13,504 nucleotides of DNA from Bacillota bacterium (GTDB lineage Bacteria > Bacillota_I > Bacilli_A > Acholeplasmatales > Acholeplasmataceae), in contig JAEYXZ010000092.1 in the NCBI GenBank assembly GCA_023431045.1, forward strand, positions 1 through 13,504. Reading direction: 5' to 3'. This document shows, piece by piece, positions 1 to 5,678 of the stretch. The position numbers were made by a program, and so were the translations under genes. A model generated the notes under the pieces. It did no database searches. It was not told the DNA's origin and saw nothing but the letters and a program-made list of their open reading frames with translations. Each line of letters starts with the position of its first letter. The first letter of the stretch is position 1.

Positions 1-225
1 TTCTGATTTTTCAAAAAACATAATCGATCCGATAAAGACAATGCTCATCATGGTTGCATCAATCATGATAATCATTGGTAACATTTGTTCTAGGATATTC
101 ATATCATCAATAAAATATAATACCAACCCCCAAACAAGTGCAACTAAAAAAGAGACTAACGTGACACGGTATTTGTTTAATCTACTTAATTCACCTTTAA
201 TTAGAAACAACATTTTAGGACTCAT
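1..225 (-). CDS. ABC-2 type transporter permease, N-terminal part (runs off window)
   Basis: Open frame of 75 codons from ATG at 225 to the window edge, too broken by the edge to be complete. It starts MSPKMLFLIKGELSRLNKYR and has two hydrophobic segments (about residues 20-39 and 47-71), then a polar FFEKSE at the edge. A short cytoplasmic N-terminus, a first helix, a second helix and an acidic 'E-x-x-E' turn is the pattern of ABC-2 membrane subunits. It overlaps the ATPase gene by 11 bases (215-225), with AGGAG about 12 bases before the ATG. It would form the membrane channel for the neighbouring ATPase. The opposite-strand open frame over the same bases is a shadow. The substrate cannot be told. 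Confidence 0.75.
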   Translation of the reverse strand, partial: MSPKMLFLIKGELSRLNKYRVTLVSFLVALVWGLVLYFIDDMNILEQMLPMIIMIDATMMSIVFIGSIMFFEKSE

Positions 226-1075
226 GATTTAATCCAACTCCTGTTACTTGAATGAAAATATCTTCAAGTGTGGTTTCTCCACTATGAATGGTTTCGATTT
301 CTTTATTTTGAATTAATTGAAGAAAGGTTTGATTTTGACCAATCGTATCCATTGAAAATGTTTGACTGCTTGTTGCTCCGTTTTCACGATATTCGACCTT
401 AATGGTTCGTTGACCATATTTAATTTTTAAATTTCTCGGTGAATCTATTTCTTTTATTTCACCATCCACGATAAAAGCTACTCGGTCACATAGTTGGTCA
501 ATATCGGCCATAATATGAGATGTAATAAAAACCGTACCACCGTTTTGTTTAAATGTCTTTATTAAGTTCTTTAGAATCATTGCGTTTGCAGGATCTAATC
601 CATTTGTTGGTTCATCTAGAAACAACATTTCAGGATCATTTAACATCGCTCTCACGAAATTAAGTCTAATTTTCATACCTTTAGAGTATTCTGAGACTAA
701 TTTATTGCGGTCTTCCCATAGTCCGACTTTCTTCATTAAATTCTCAACATCGATGTTCTTCTTGTATAGTTTCTTAAAGAATTCAATATTTTCCATTGCT
801 GTTAATTTTGAGAAATGAATTGGCATTTCAAATGAAACACCAATATTTTCAAAAAAGCTTTGGTCTAATTCTTGTAGCGACTTACCATCATAATATATGG
901 CACCTTCAAAACGATCTAACAACTTAATAAGTATTTTCTGGGTTGTGCTTTTTCCAGCTCCAGAAGGTCCTAAAAATCCAAAGATCTCACCTTTTTTGAT
1001 TTCAAATGAAATACCCTTAATCGTTGGTGAATCATTTTTGGGGTATGTGAACTTTAAATCTTTTACACTAAACAT
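215..1075 (-). CDS. ABC transporter ATP-binding protein (ABC-2 exporter type)
   Basis: This 286-residue protein is a single nucleotide-binding domain that powers the adjacent membrane subunit. Visible motifs in order: Walker A GPSGAGKST (36-44); a Q-loop position where the usual Gln is Glu (SFEMP, 82-85 region); signature SKGM (131-134) in place of LSGGQ; Walker B LFLDEP (151-156) followed by TNGLDP; and switch His in ITSH (187). The C-terminal 80 residues are the variable extension seen in CcmA/NatA-like ATPases of drug or multi-substrate exporters. The gene overlaps tetR upstream by 8 bases and the permease downstream by 11 bases, so the three are probably translationally coupled. AAGGAA lies about 12 bases before the ATG. 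The substrate is unknown; export of a toxic compound is the usual role when paired with a TetR repressor. Confidence 0.93.
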   Translation of the reverse strand: MFSVKDLKFTYPKNDSPTIKGISFEIKKGEIFGFLGPSGAGKSTTQKILIKLLDRFEGAIYYDGKSLQELDQSFFENIGVSFEMPIHFSKLTAMENIEFFKKLYKKNIDVENLMKKVGLWEDRNKLVSEYSKGMKIRLNFVRAMLNDPEMLFLDEPTNGLDPANAMILKNLIKTFKQNGGTVFITSHIMADIDQLCDRVAFIVDGEIKEIDSPRNLKIKYGQRTIKVEYRENGATSSQTFSMDTIGQNQTFLQLIQNKEIETIHSGETTLEDIFIQVTGVGLNHES

Positions 1076-1682
1076 GATTTAATATTCCTTTCTTAAGAAT
1101 GTCAAACATCTCTTCTAATTTTTGCTCCCAAATACTTTCATCATATCTTTCATAGATAAAACTATCTAATGAAATTCGTGATGTCATCTCATTAATCAAT
1201 TCTGATAGCATTTTTGAATTTATTGTTTCACGGATGATTCCTAATTTCTGATCTTGTTCAATCCACATTTTATATGTTTCTGATACTTTATTTTGCCATC
1301 CACCTTTGATGAGTAAATCTTTGTAGTATTGACTTTCATACATCTTTTTAGCAACTTCAACTAAATCTGGGAAAGTTTTCTTAAAAAATAATCCTTGCTT
1401 AAATAAGTTTTCAATTCTTTCAAAGAAAGTCATCGTCTCATTTGTAAATATATCTTTAAAATAATCATTCTTAATTTCAGCAATATATTTAAAATAATAT
1501 AGATAAAGATCTTCTTTATCCTCAAAATACTGATAAAACGAACCTCGTGGAATACCAGCATCTCTTACAATGTTTGCAATCGATAGATGTTCAAATGTAT
1601 GAATCGAAAGTTCTTTAGTCATTGCATCCATGAGCTTCTTTTTCTTCAACGGTTTTAGTTTAATAAAGGTTTCTTTAGGCAT
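1068..1682 (-). CDS. TetR/AcrR family transcriptional regulator
   Basis: A 204-residue protein with an N-terminal helix-turn-helix domain of TetR type. The key stretch is LSIANIVRDAGIPRGSFYQY followed by FEDKEDLY (about residues 33-60), in which the 'G-x-x-x-G-S-F-Y-x-Y-F-x-x-K-E-D-L' pattern is the family hallmark. The rest is the helical ligand-binding and dimerisation domain with no recognisable specificity. I start it at ATG 1682, which has AGGAG 7 bases upstream. The longer frame to 1745 runs back through the promoter and operator and is not the start. It is first in an operon with the ABC ATPase and permease, so it probably represses its own operon and is released by a substrate of the pump. 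No truncation is seen. Confidence 0.92.
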   Translation of the reverse strand: MPKETFIKLKPLKKKKLMDAMTKELSIHTFEHLSIANIVRDAGIPRGSFYQYFEDKEDLYLYYFKYIAEIKNDYFKDIFTNETMTFFERIENLFKQGLFFKKTFPDLVEVAKKMYESQYYKDLLIKGGWQNKVSETYKMWIEQDQKLGIIRETINSKMLSELINEMTSRISLDSFIYERYDESIWEQKLEEMFDILKKGILNHV

Positions 1683-1697
1683 TTTTGCTCCTAATTG

Positions 1698-1745
1698 TGA
1701 CACACGTGTCATATTTATCATATAGATGTTTTTCGTTTTTGTCAA
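1698..1745 (-). promoter_or_regulatory. tetR-ABC operon promoter with palindromic operator
   Basis: Reading the minus strand: TTGACA (1745-1740), a 17-base spacer, TATGAT (1722-1717), then the inverted repeat TGACAC-2 bases-GTGTCA (1711-1698) covering the expected start of transcription, then AGGAG and the ATG at 1682. The box positions and spacing are near the sigma-A optimum. An inverted repeat at the start site in front of a TetR gene is the usual place for an autorepressor operator. Operator assignment is inference. Confidence 0.8.
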
Positions 1746-1790
1746 TTAATATGTTATGGAAATTAACGCTCGATGCCACTTTAACAATAT

Positions 1791-1822
1791 AAAAGGTCAA
1801 TCGCGCATTCGATTGACCTTAA
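1791..1822 (-). terminator. Terminator after the 1916-2356 membrane protein gene
   Basis: Perfect 11-bp stem AAGGTCAATCG (1793-1803) / CGATTGACCTT (1810-1820) with a 6-base loop. On the minus strand it runs into TTTTAT, weakly T-rich. It lies about 95 bases past the stop of the membrane protein gene and before the tetR promoter. A second, weaker hairpin (TAAGACAT / ATGTCTTA, 1880-1903) sits nearer to the stop codon. Confidence 0.65.
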
Positions 1823-1915
1823 TATTTTAAATAAATGAGTCATGAAACTTCTAAAAACTTATCATAAAATCTATTTAATTAAGACATATGTATTCATGTC
1901 TTATTGTTTACGATT

Positions 1916-2356
1916 TTATATTGGCCACGCATATATCAAAGCAATAATAACACCAACACCTAGAGCAAAATAGTAAATCCATGTCTTTCCTCTTCTATTG
2001 ATGATCCAAATAATTATACCGCTAATCAAGACAACTAGAGTAAGAGCTAACCACATGTTTGTATTCAAGTATAGGATTAGTGCGATCATGAAAACAGCTA
2101 CTCCTGCAAGTAAAATGATGCTCTTTAATATCTCATGAAGTTTTGATGTCAACAAAACAAGTGTCAAGATACTTGCAAGTAATGTTGAGATGCTTCTCAA
2201 ATGGTCTTGTGGGAGGTCTTGTGGGTTTTCTTGATATATAGTTGATTCTAAAAGAAGCGTCAACCCAAGATATATGAGCCAAAAAAGAGCAACCAAGGTT
2301 AAACCACCAACAAGAATGATTAAAGCCTTTATGAATATTTGTAGTACTTTATTCAT
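1916..2356 (-). CDS. Small multi-spanning membrane protein, unknown function
   Basis: I do not recognise this 146-residue protein. It is very hydrophobic, with about five likely membrane segments (roughly 8-37, 55-71, 77-97, 101-119, 125-144). A polar loop, STIYQENPQDLPQDHLR, lies between the first two. A basic NRRGK turn precedes the last helix, and the C-terminus AWPI is in or near the membrane. The start chosen is ATG 2356, with GGTGAG 4 bases upstream; the longer GTG frame to 2368 would place the ribosome site inside the gene. It is transcribed alone from the promoter at 2383-2410. No conserved motif, signal peptide or catalytic residue stands out. Confidence 0.75.
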   Translation of the reverse strand: MNKVLQIFIKALIILVGGLTLVALFWLIYLGLTLLLESTIYQENPQDLPQDHLRSISTLLASILTLVLLTSKLHEILKSIILLAGVAVFMIALILYLNTNMWLALTLVVLISGIIIWIINRRGKTWIYYFALGVGVIIALIYAWPI

Positions 2357-2382
2357 ATATCTCACCACGTCTCTATACTTCT

Positions 2383-2410
2383 ATTATATTCTTGTTTAAT
2401 TATATTTCAA
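2383..2410 (-). promoter_or_regulatory. Promoter of the 1916-2356 membrane protein gene
   Basis: Minus strand TTGAAA (2410-2405), 16-base spacer, TATAAT (2388-2383), about 27 bases before the start codon. The -35 box coincides with the left edge of the transposase remnant. Confidence 0.7.
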
Positions 2411-2651
2411 TCGATGCAGTGTACAACTATCTTACAGTGCTGTTGGTTATCCCTATGCTAATGCAGTTATGGAATCATTTTTCTCCCACTTTAAGAGAGA
2501 AGCTGTCTATCCAAACTATCCGTTCTCAACCGATCAAGCTTACAAATCAAAAACTAAAGAGTATATGAATTACTATAATAAGATAAGGTTGTATTCAGCT
2601 ATTGGTATGATTCCACCCAACTTAAAAGAAGGATTATATAAAAAAAACTAA
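2406..2651 (+). pseudogene. IS3-family transposase (OrfB) 3' remnant
   Basis: The frame ending at TAA 2649-2651 encodes GYPYANAVMESFFSHFKREA from about 2445, matching the C-terminal block of IS3/IS150-type transposases. In that family 'G-N-x-Y-D-N-A-x-x-E-S-F-F-x-x-L-K-R-E' carries the last catalytic Glu of the DDE triad, and the following YMNYYNKIRLYSAIGMIPP is the usual tail. The frame is open back to about 2406 (weak 'SVQLSYS' similarity), then a stop occurs. The first two catalytic Asp residues and the whole N-terminal half are absent, and the Asp of YDNA is Ala here. It is a dead 5'-truncated fragment. I see no terminal inverted repeats or target duplication. The ATG at 2469 is not a real start. 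Confidence 0.85.
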
Positions 2652-2673
2652 CACATAAAATATCATGTGTCAG
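2641..2673 (-). terminator. ssrA terminator
   Basis: On the minus strand, 17 bases past the tmRNA 3' end: a 9-bp stem CTGACACAT (2673-2665) / ATGTGTTAG (2656-2648, one G-U pair), an 8-base loop, then seven T (2647-2641). It overlaps the stop codon of the transposase remnant. Confidence 0.85.
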
Positions 2674-2690
2674 CTTTGATTTTTACAATA

Positions 2691-3031
2691 TGGTGGAGAA
2701 GAGGGGATTTGAACCCCTGTACATGACTCTTCTAACAATACGCTCTACATGTTTAGTTAATCTGATGGTTTAATATGAACTTAGTAGATTAACAAAATTA
2801 GTTCATACGAGACTTATATGGTTCATTCATAAACTAAGTCAAATTTACGAGTATAACTCACTGACTGAGCCTTACTTAAAACGTGAGTAATTTTAAGGTT
2901 GGCAACGCTGGTTTATTAAGCAGCGTAAGAAAAAGTTTGATTTCCGGTTATTATAACCTCGCGTTTTTAACTGCGCTACCAGTACATGCACATAGAGTCT
3001 TCATAGCCATGGCGAATCCAAAAACATCCCC
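2691..3031 (-). ncRNA. ssrA: tmRNA (transfer-messenger RNA)
   Basis: About 341 nt, one piece. The 5' end GGGGATGTTTTTGGATTCG (from 3031) and the 3' end AGGGGTTCAAATCCCCT plus CTTCTCC and ACCA (to 2691) form the tRNA-like domain. It has a T arm with a 5-bp stem, and an acceptor stem of 7 pairs with one G-U and one U-U mismatch. The CCA end is encoded. The tag frame, aligned by eye to the B. subtilis layout, is GGA to TAA at 2945-2916: G N Q T F S Y A A, then two consecutive TAA stops. With the alanine carried by the RNA the tag is AGNQTFSYAA. It rescues stalled ribosomes with SmpB and marks the product for proteolysis. The AT-rich middle contains the expected pseudoknot region, which I did not fold in full. 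Confidence 0.95.
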
Positions 3032-3040
3032 ATACACCTT

Positions 3041-3046
3041 ATTATA
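3041..3046 (-). promoter_or_regulatory. ssrA -10 box
   Basis: Minus strand TATAAT at 3046-3041, 9 bases before the 5' G of the mature tmRNA. The -35 region falls in the loop of the preceding terminator and is poor (TATATT at 3069-3064), so promoter strength is uncertain. Confidence 0.55.
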
Positions 3047-3049
3047 ACA

Positions 3050-3078
3050 TAATAAAAAGAGGAAATATATCCTCTTTT
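3050..3078 (-). terminator. Terminator of the ECF S-component-like gene
   Basis: Minus strand 9-bp stem AAAAGAGGA (3078-3070) / TCCTCTTTT (3063-3055), 6-base loop, then TTTTTATT. The stem begins inside the stop codon (3079-3077). Confidence 0.8.
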
Positions 3079-3859
3079 ACTGTAATTTCCCCTTCATCAT
3101 AGGTAATTGTTTTAGAGTGAAATAGATTGGTGTTCCAATCATTACAGCTAGTAATGCTTCAATTAATCCATTAAATGCGGTGGTTGAATAAATAAATGCG
3201 ACTGCATCTCCAAAAGTTGCAAATAAGGAACTAAATGCGAATGGAATCATAAAACCTAATACAAGCACAGTATGTGCTAGTGTTGCAAGAACAAAACTTG
3301 ATGGAACAACGATATCAGAGTATTCCTTTTTGGTTGCAAGTATAAAGTAACCAGATAAAAATCCTGCAATCAATACGAGTGTAATTGGAGTGATCACTTG
3401 ATTGATTAGGTTTTGATCTGCACCTGATGAATCTGCAATTGCAATTCCGCCATAGAACATTGCAAACGAAGTAATTAAAGCGACGACACCAAAGATGATA
3501 TAGTTACCAAATTTAAGCTTTCCTAACATCTTAAGTCCGGTAAAGATTCCCCAAGCACTAAGTCCAAATAATACCCTTGGTAATACTGATATTAAAGGAT
3601 TTTGAAACGCTAAATCCGTTGGATTTGCTGCATAAATAAATGCTGCAATGAGCGATGAAATACCAAAAAATAGTCCTAAAGTCCATCCAAACTTAGGTTT
3701 TAAAATAAAAATTCCAATCAATGTCGGAATATGCACTAGTGTGAGTGAAATTCCAGGTGCCAAGGTGATAAACCCAATTTGGGGGACTAATCCCATGAGG
3801 AATATGATGGCAGCAAATACACTGGTTAGAACGATGTCAAATACTTCTGTTTTTTTCAT
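3077..3859 (-). CDS. ECF transporter S component-like membrane protein
   Basis: A 260-residue integral membrane protein with six or seven hydrophobic segments. The N-terminus MKKTEVFDIVLTSVFAAIIF, the block FFGISSLIAAF followed by FQNPLISVLPRVLFG, and the C-terminal FNGLIEALLAVMIGTPI resemble substrate-binding S subunits of energy-coupling-factor vitamin transporters (Pfam ECF_trnsprt-like). These rely on a shared EcfA/EcfA'/EcfT module encoded elsewhere. It is longer than the typical 170-200 residue S component, with an extra middle region. RBS AAGGAG lies 7 bases before the ATG. It is a single gene with its own terminator, typical of group II ECF S genes. The ligand (pantothenate, riboflavin, another vitamin) cannot be assigned from the sequence. 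Confidence 0.72.
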   Translation of the reverse strand: MKKTEVFDIVLTSVFAAIIFLMGLVPQIGFITLAPGISLTLVHIPTLIGIFILKPKFGWTLGLFFGISSLIAAFIYAANPTDLAFQNPLISVLPRVLFGLSAWGIFTGLKMLGKLKFGNYIIFGVVALITSFAMFYGGIAIADSSGADQNLINQVITPITLVLIAGFLSGYFILATKKEYSDIVVPSSFVLATLAHTVLVLGFMIPFAFSSLFATFGDAVAFIYSTTAFNGLIEALLAVMIGTPIYFTLKQLPMMKGKLQ

Positions 3860-3932
3860 TTATTTCTCCTTTTTAGGCCTCTAAAGGTCCCGTAAGCACT
3901 AATATTATATCGCAATTTCGTTTTTTGTAGCA
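3860..3932 (-). promoter_or_regulatory. Promoter and short leader of the ECF S-like gene
   Basis: Minus strand TATAAT at 3909-3904, with a poor -35 (TGCTAC, 3932-3927). The roughly 40-nt 5' leader contains a small hairpin, CCT-TTAG-AGG, before AAAAAGGAG. The leader is too short for most riboswitches, and I could not match it to the compact preQ1 class. Confidence 0.45.
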
Positions 3933-3998
3933 TTATTTAGCATATTTTTTTGTAATCATTCTACAATAAAAGTGAGTTAAAAATTAAAGGAGATAAAA

Positions 3999-4574
3999 AT
4001 GAAATACAAGAGACTTGCTTGGGAACTTTTAAGATCCCGTTATTGGACTGTGTTCGTTGTAACACTCATTGTTGTACTTATCATGGGTGCAGGACCTGTT
4101 GGATTTATACTAGGTGGACCCGCTTTGGTTGGGTACTACGCTTACTTAAAGAAGATCACCATGTCACAAGCGGATGGAAATCATTATCATGATGTTGTCA
4201 CTGTTGCGACATCCAATCGTTTTGTCGATTATATGCTTACTCATATATTGAAGATGATTTTTACTGCATTATGGACAATGCTATTCTTCATTCCTGGAAT
4301 CATTAAAGCACTTGCATATAGCCTATCAGAAAGACTACTACTTGAAGATCCTAATCTTTCTGCAGTTGATGCAATTACTAAATCAAGAGAAATCATGAAT
4401 GGACATAAAATGGAATTCTTCTTGCTCATTTTGAGTTTTCTAGGTTGGTTTATTCTAGGAGCCTTAGCATTTGGAGTTGGTATTCTCTTTGTTATGCCAT
4501 ACTTTTATATGTCAGTTGTTGCATATCAAGATGAACTCATTAAAGGTGCTAATCTAAATCTGCATACCAATTAA
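3999..4574 (+). CDS. DUF975 family membrane protein
   Basis: A 191-residue membrane protein matching the DUF975 pattern. It has an N-terminal basic helix (YKRLAWELLRSRYW), two or three hydrophobic segments at about 15-50, and the diagnostic middle block FFIPGIIKALAYSLSERLL, EDPNLSAVDAITKSREIMNG and HKMEFFLLILSFLGW. It ends with a C-terminal helix finishing in PYFYMSVVAYQDEL. The family's function is not established; members are common single genes in Firmicutes and Mollicutes. AAAGGAG lies 6 bases before the ATG. It stands alone between a divergent ECF S-like gene and its own terminator, with weak -10 TACAAT at 3962-3967. Confidence 0.85.
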   Translation: MKYKRLAWELLRSRYWTVFVVTLIVVLIMGAGPVGFILGGPALVGYYAYLKKITMSQADGNHYHDVVTVATSNRFVDYMLTHILKMIFTALWTMLFFIPGIIKALAYSLSERLLLEDPNLSAVDAITKSREIMNGHKMEFFLLILSFLGWFILGALAFGVGILFVMPYFYMSVVAYQDELIKGANLNLHTN

Positions 4575-4576
4575 TT

Positions 4577-4612
4577 AAAAGGTCTACTCGGCGAGTAGAT
4601 CTTTTTCTTTTT
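4577..4612 (+). terminator. Terminator of the DUF975 gene
   Basis: 13-bp hairpin, AAAAGGTCTACTC (4577-4589) pairing with GAGTAGATCTTTT (4593-4605) around a 3-base loop with one G-U pair, then a T-rich run to 4612. It starts 3 bases past the stop codon. Confidence 0.9.
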
Positions 4613-4684
4613 TCTTTAAAATTTAATGCTGCCGTGATTATGCTTCGATTGCAAAATTTATATTTTGTTTTTAAAGTACACATG

Positions 4685-5038
4685 TTAATTCAAATAATTC
4701 AAACTTAATTTAACCAATGAATCATTCATTAATATGTCAAAATCATGAGCAAGTGATCGAAACAAGCATTTCACATAACTCTATTCTAGTTTTTTTTGAT
4801 GATAGTCATCCACCAAAGAAATGATTTGTGAATTTAGATTAGAAACGAATAATCATGTACTTTTTTGACCGATAAAATAATCATATAATTTTTATTTTCA
4901 CTGTCTAAATAAGGTTTTAAGTATTCTGAAAAAAACTTTATTAAAAGCCCTTTATTAAGGCGTTTAATCGTGTTTTGAAAGTTCATATCAATTTTTAGTT
5001 GATTTTGAAGGAAATTATTCGTTTTTAAGCCCTTTCAT
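4685..5038 (-). pseudogene. Possible decayed gene of unknown function
   Basis: No intact gene lies between 4613 and 5133. The minus strand reads as protein with shifts. ATG 5038 starts MKGLK and stops after two more codons. The +1 frame then runs 60-odd codons, including LKIDMNFQNTIKRLNKGLLI, KFFSEYLKPYLDSENKNYMI and ILSVKKVHDYSF, to a TAA. The first frame then resumes near 4840 with NLNSQIISLVDDYHQKKLE, a TAG at 4783-4781, and SYVKCLFRSLAHDFDILMND to a stop at 4687-4685. Start and end share one frame over 118 codons, so two compensating shifts and one nonsense change would explain it. The codon choice and Lys/Ile/Asn/Asp mix look coding. I recognise no family, and random AT-rich DNA could also give this. 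Confidence 0.35.
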
Positions 5039-5090
5039 AACATGAATTATACCTATAAGGTGCGATTTTACATCTTTTTTAAGTAATTCT

Positions 5091-5119
5091 TTGATATTGT
5101 GTTATTTTTATGTTACAAT
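5091..5119 (+). promoter_or_regulatory. Promoter of the 5176-5649 gene
   Basis: TTGATA (5091-5096), 17-base spacer, TACAAT (5114-5119) with an extended -10 TG at 5111-5112. It predicts a 5' leader of about 50 nt. Confidence 0.75.
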
Positions 5120-5175
5120 TCTAATGTGTAATTATGTATAAAGAACAAAAATTGGATATAGAAGGTAGAATAACT

Positions 5176-5649
5176 ATGGAAATGTTTAAAAAGTATATCC
5201 CACACATCTCATTAGGGGTTGGGGTGTTCGTTGTATTATGCCTGTTCTTGGAATCAGTTACAATTACTGTTGGATCTAACAATCCTGTTTCTATTTGGGG
5301 TTTATCAGCAGCTTTTGGTTCTTCTGGAACTTATGAATTCGGCTTTAATTATGCATTAACGCTTGCATATCTCTTACCACTGGTAGCTGGATTGTTGCAC
5401 TTCTTCACAACCAAACTATCACATGCTAAGATTTATCAATACGCATCCATTGGATTATTCTTATTGTCAGCAGTACTATTCTTCTCAGTACCTGCTCTAT
5501 TTGAATCAATCACTGGAAACTTCAGTGATGGAACCATATGGCCAACAAGTAGTTATGCAGCTAATTATGGATTCGGATCCATTTTCGCAGGTGTATTCTT
5601 AACCATTACAGCGATTGCATCATTATATAGTACATTCATTATCGAATAA
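5176..5649 (+). CDS. Four-helix membrane protein, unknown function
   Basis: I do not recognise this 157-residue protein. It has four likely membrane segments (about 10-26, 58-77, 89-107, 131-152), with a Ser/Gly-rich external-looking loop after the first (about 30-56, including SIWGLSAAFGSSGTYEFGF). A second Gly/Ser/Asn-rich loop lies before the last helix (111-130). The start chosen is ATG 5176, with AGAAGG about 10 bases upstream. The frame is open from ATG 5134 (MYKEQKLDIEGRI), but that start has no ribosome site and would leave only about 8 bases of leader. It is transcribed alone from 5091-5119 and ends at a hairpin that overlaps its stop codon. Confidence 0.7.
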   Translation: MEMFKKYIPHISLGVGVFVVLCLFLESVTITVGSNNPVSIWGLSAAFGSSGTYEFGFNYALTLAYLLPLVAGLLHFFTTKLSHAKIYQYASIGLFLLSAVLFFSVPALFESITGNFSDGTIWPTSSYAANYGFGSIFAGVFLTITAIASLYSTFIIE

Positions 5650-5678
5650 AAAAGCTCAAAATTAATTGAGCTTTTTTT
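5648..5678. terminator. Bidirectional terminator between convergent units
   Basis: 12-bp stem AAAAAAGCTCAA (5648-5659) / TTGAGCTTTTTT (5666-5677) with a 6-base AATTAA loop. A-run and T-run flanks make it work in both directions. It serves the plus-strand membrane protein gene, whose TAA (5647-5649) is in the stem, and the minus-strand lysine operon, whose last stop is at 5679. Confidence 0.92.

Noticed and set aside
41..232. Plus-strand open frame of 63 codons
   Set aside because: It is the antisense of the ABC permease N-terminus, which has a proper start, ribosome site and membrane segments.
1683..1745. N-terminal extension of the TetR regulator
   Set aside because: It would place the -10 box, operator and AGGAG ribosome site inside the coding region; ATG 1682 is well spaced from AGGAG.
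2691..2775. tRNA gene on the minus strand from the CCA end and T arm
   Set aside because: The matching 5' acceptor strand is about 340 bases away and the tag frame is between them, so it is tmRNA.
3860..3903. preQ1-type riboswitch in the leader of the ECF S-like gene
   Set aside because: A small stem with an A-rich tail is present, but the conserved loop bases and the pseudoknot partner could not be found.
4945..5036. Direct repeat AAGCCCTTT in the gap (near 4947 and 5028)
   Set aside because: Two 9-base copies only, both fitting Lys-Gly-Leu codons in the decayed frame; no spacing or further copies to suggest CRISPR, attachment sites or iterons.
5134..5175. Upstream start for the 5176-5649 membrane protein
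   Set aside because: Only about 8 bases from the expected transcript start and no ribosome site; ATG 5176 has AGAAGG.
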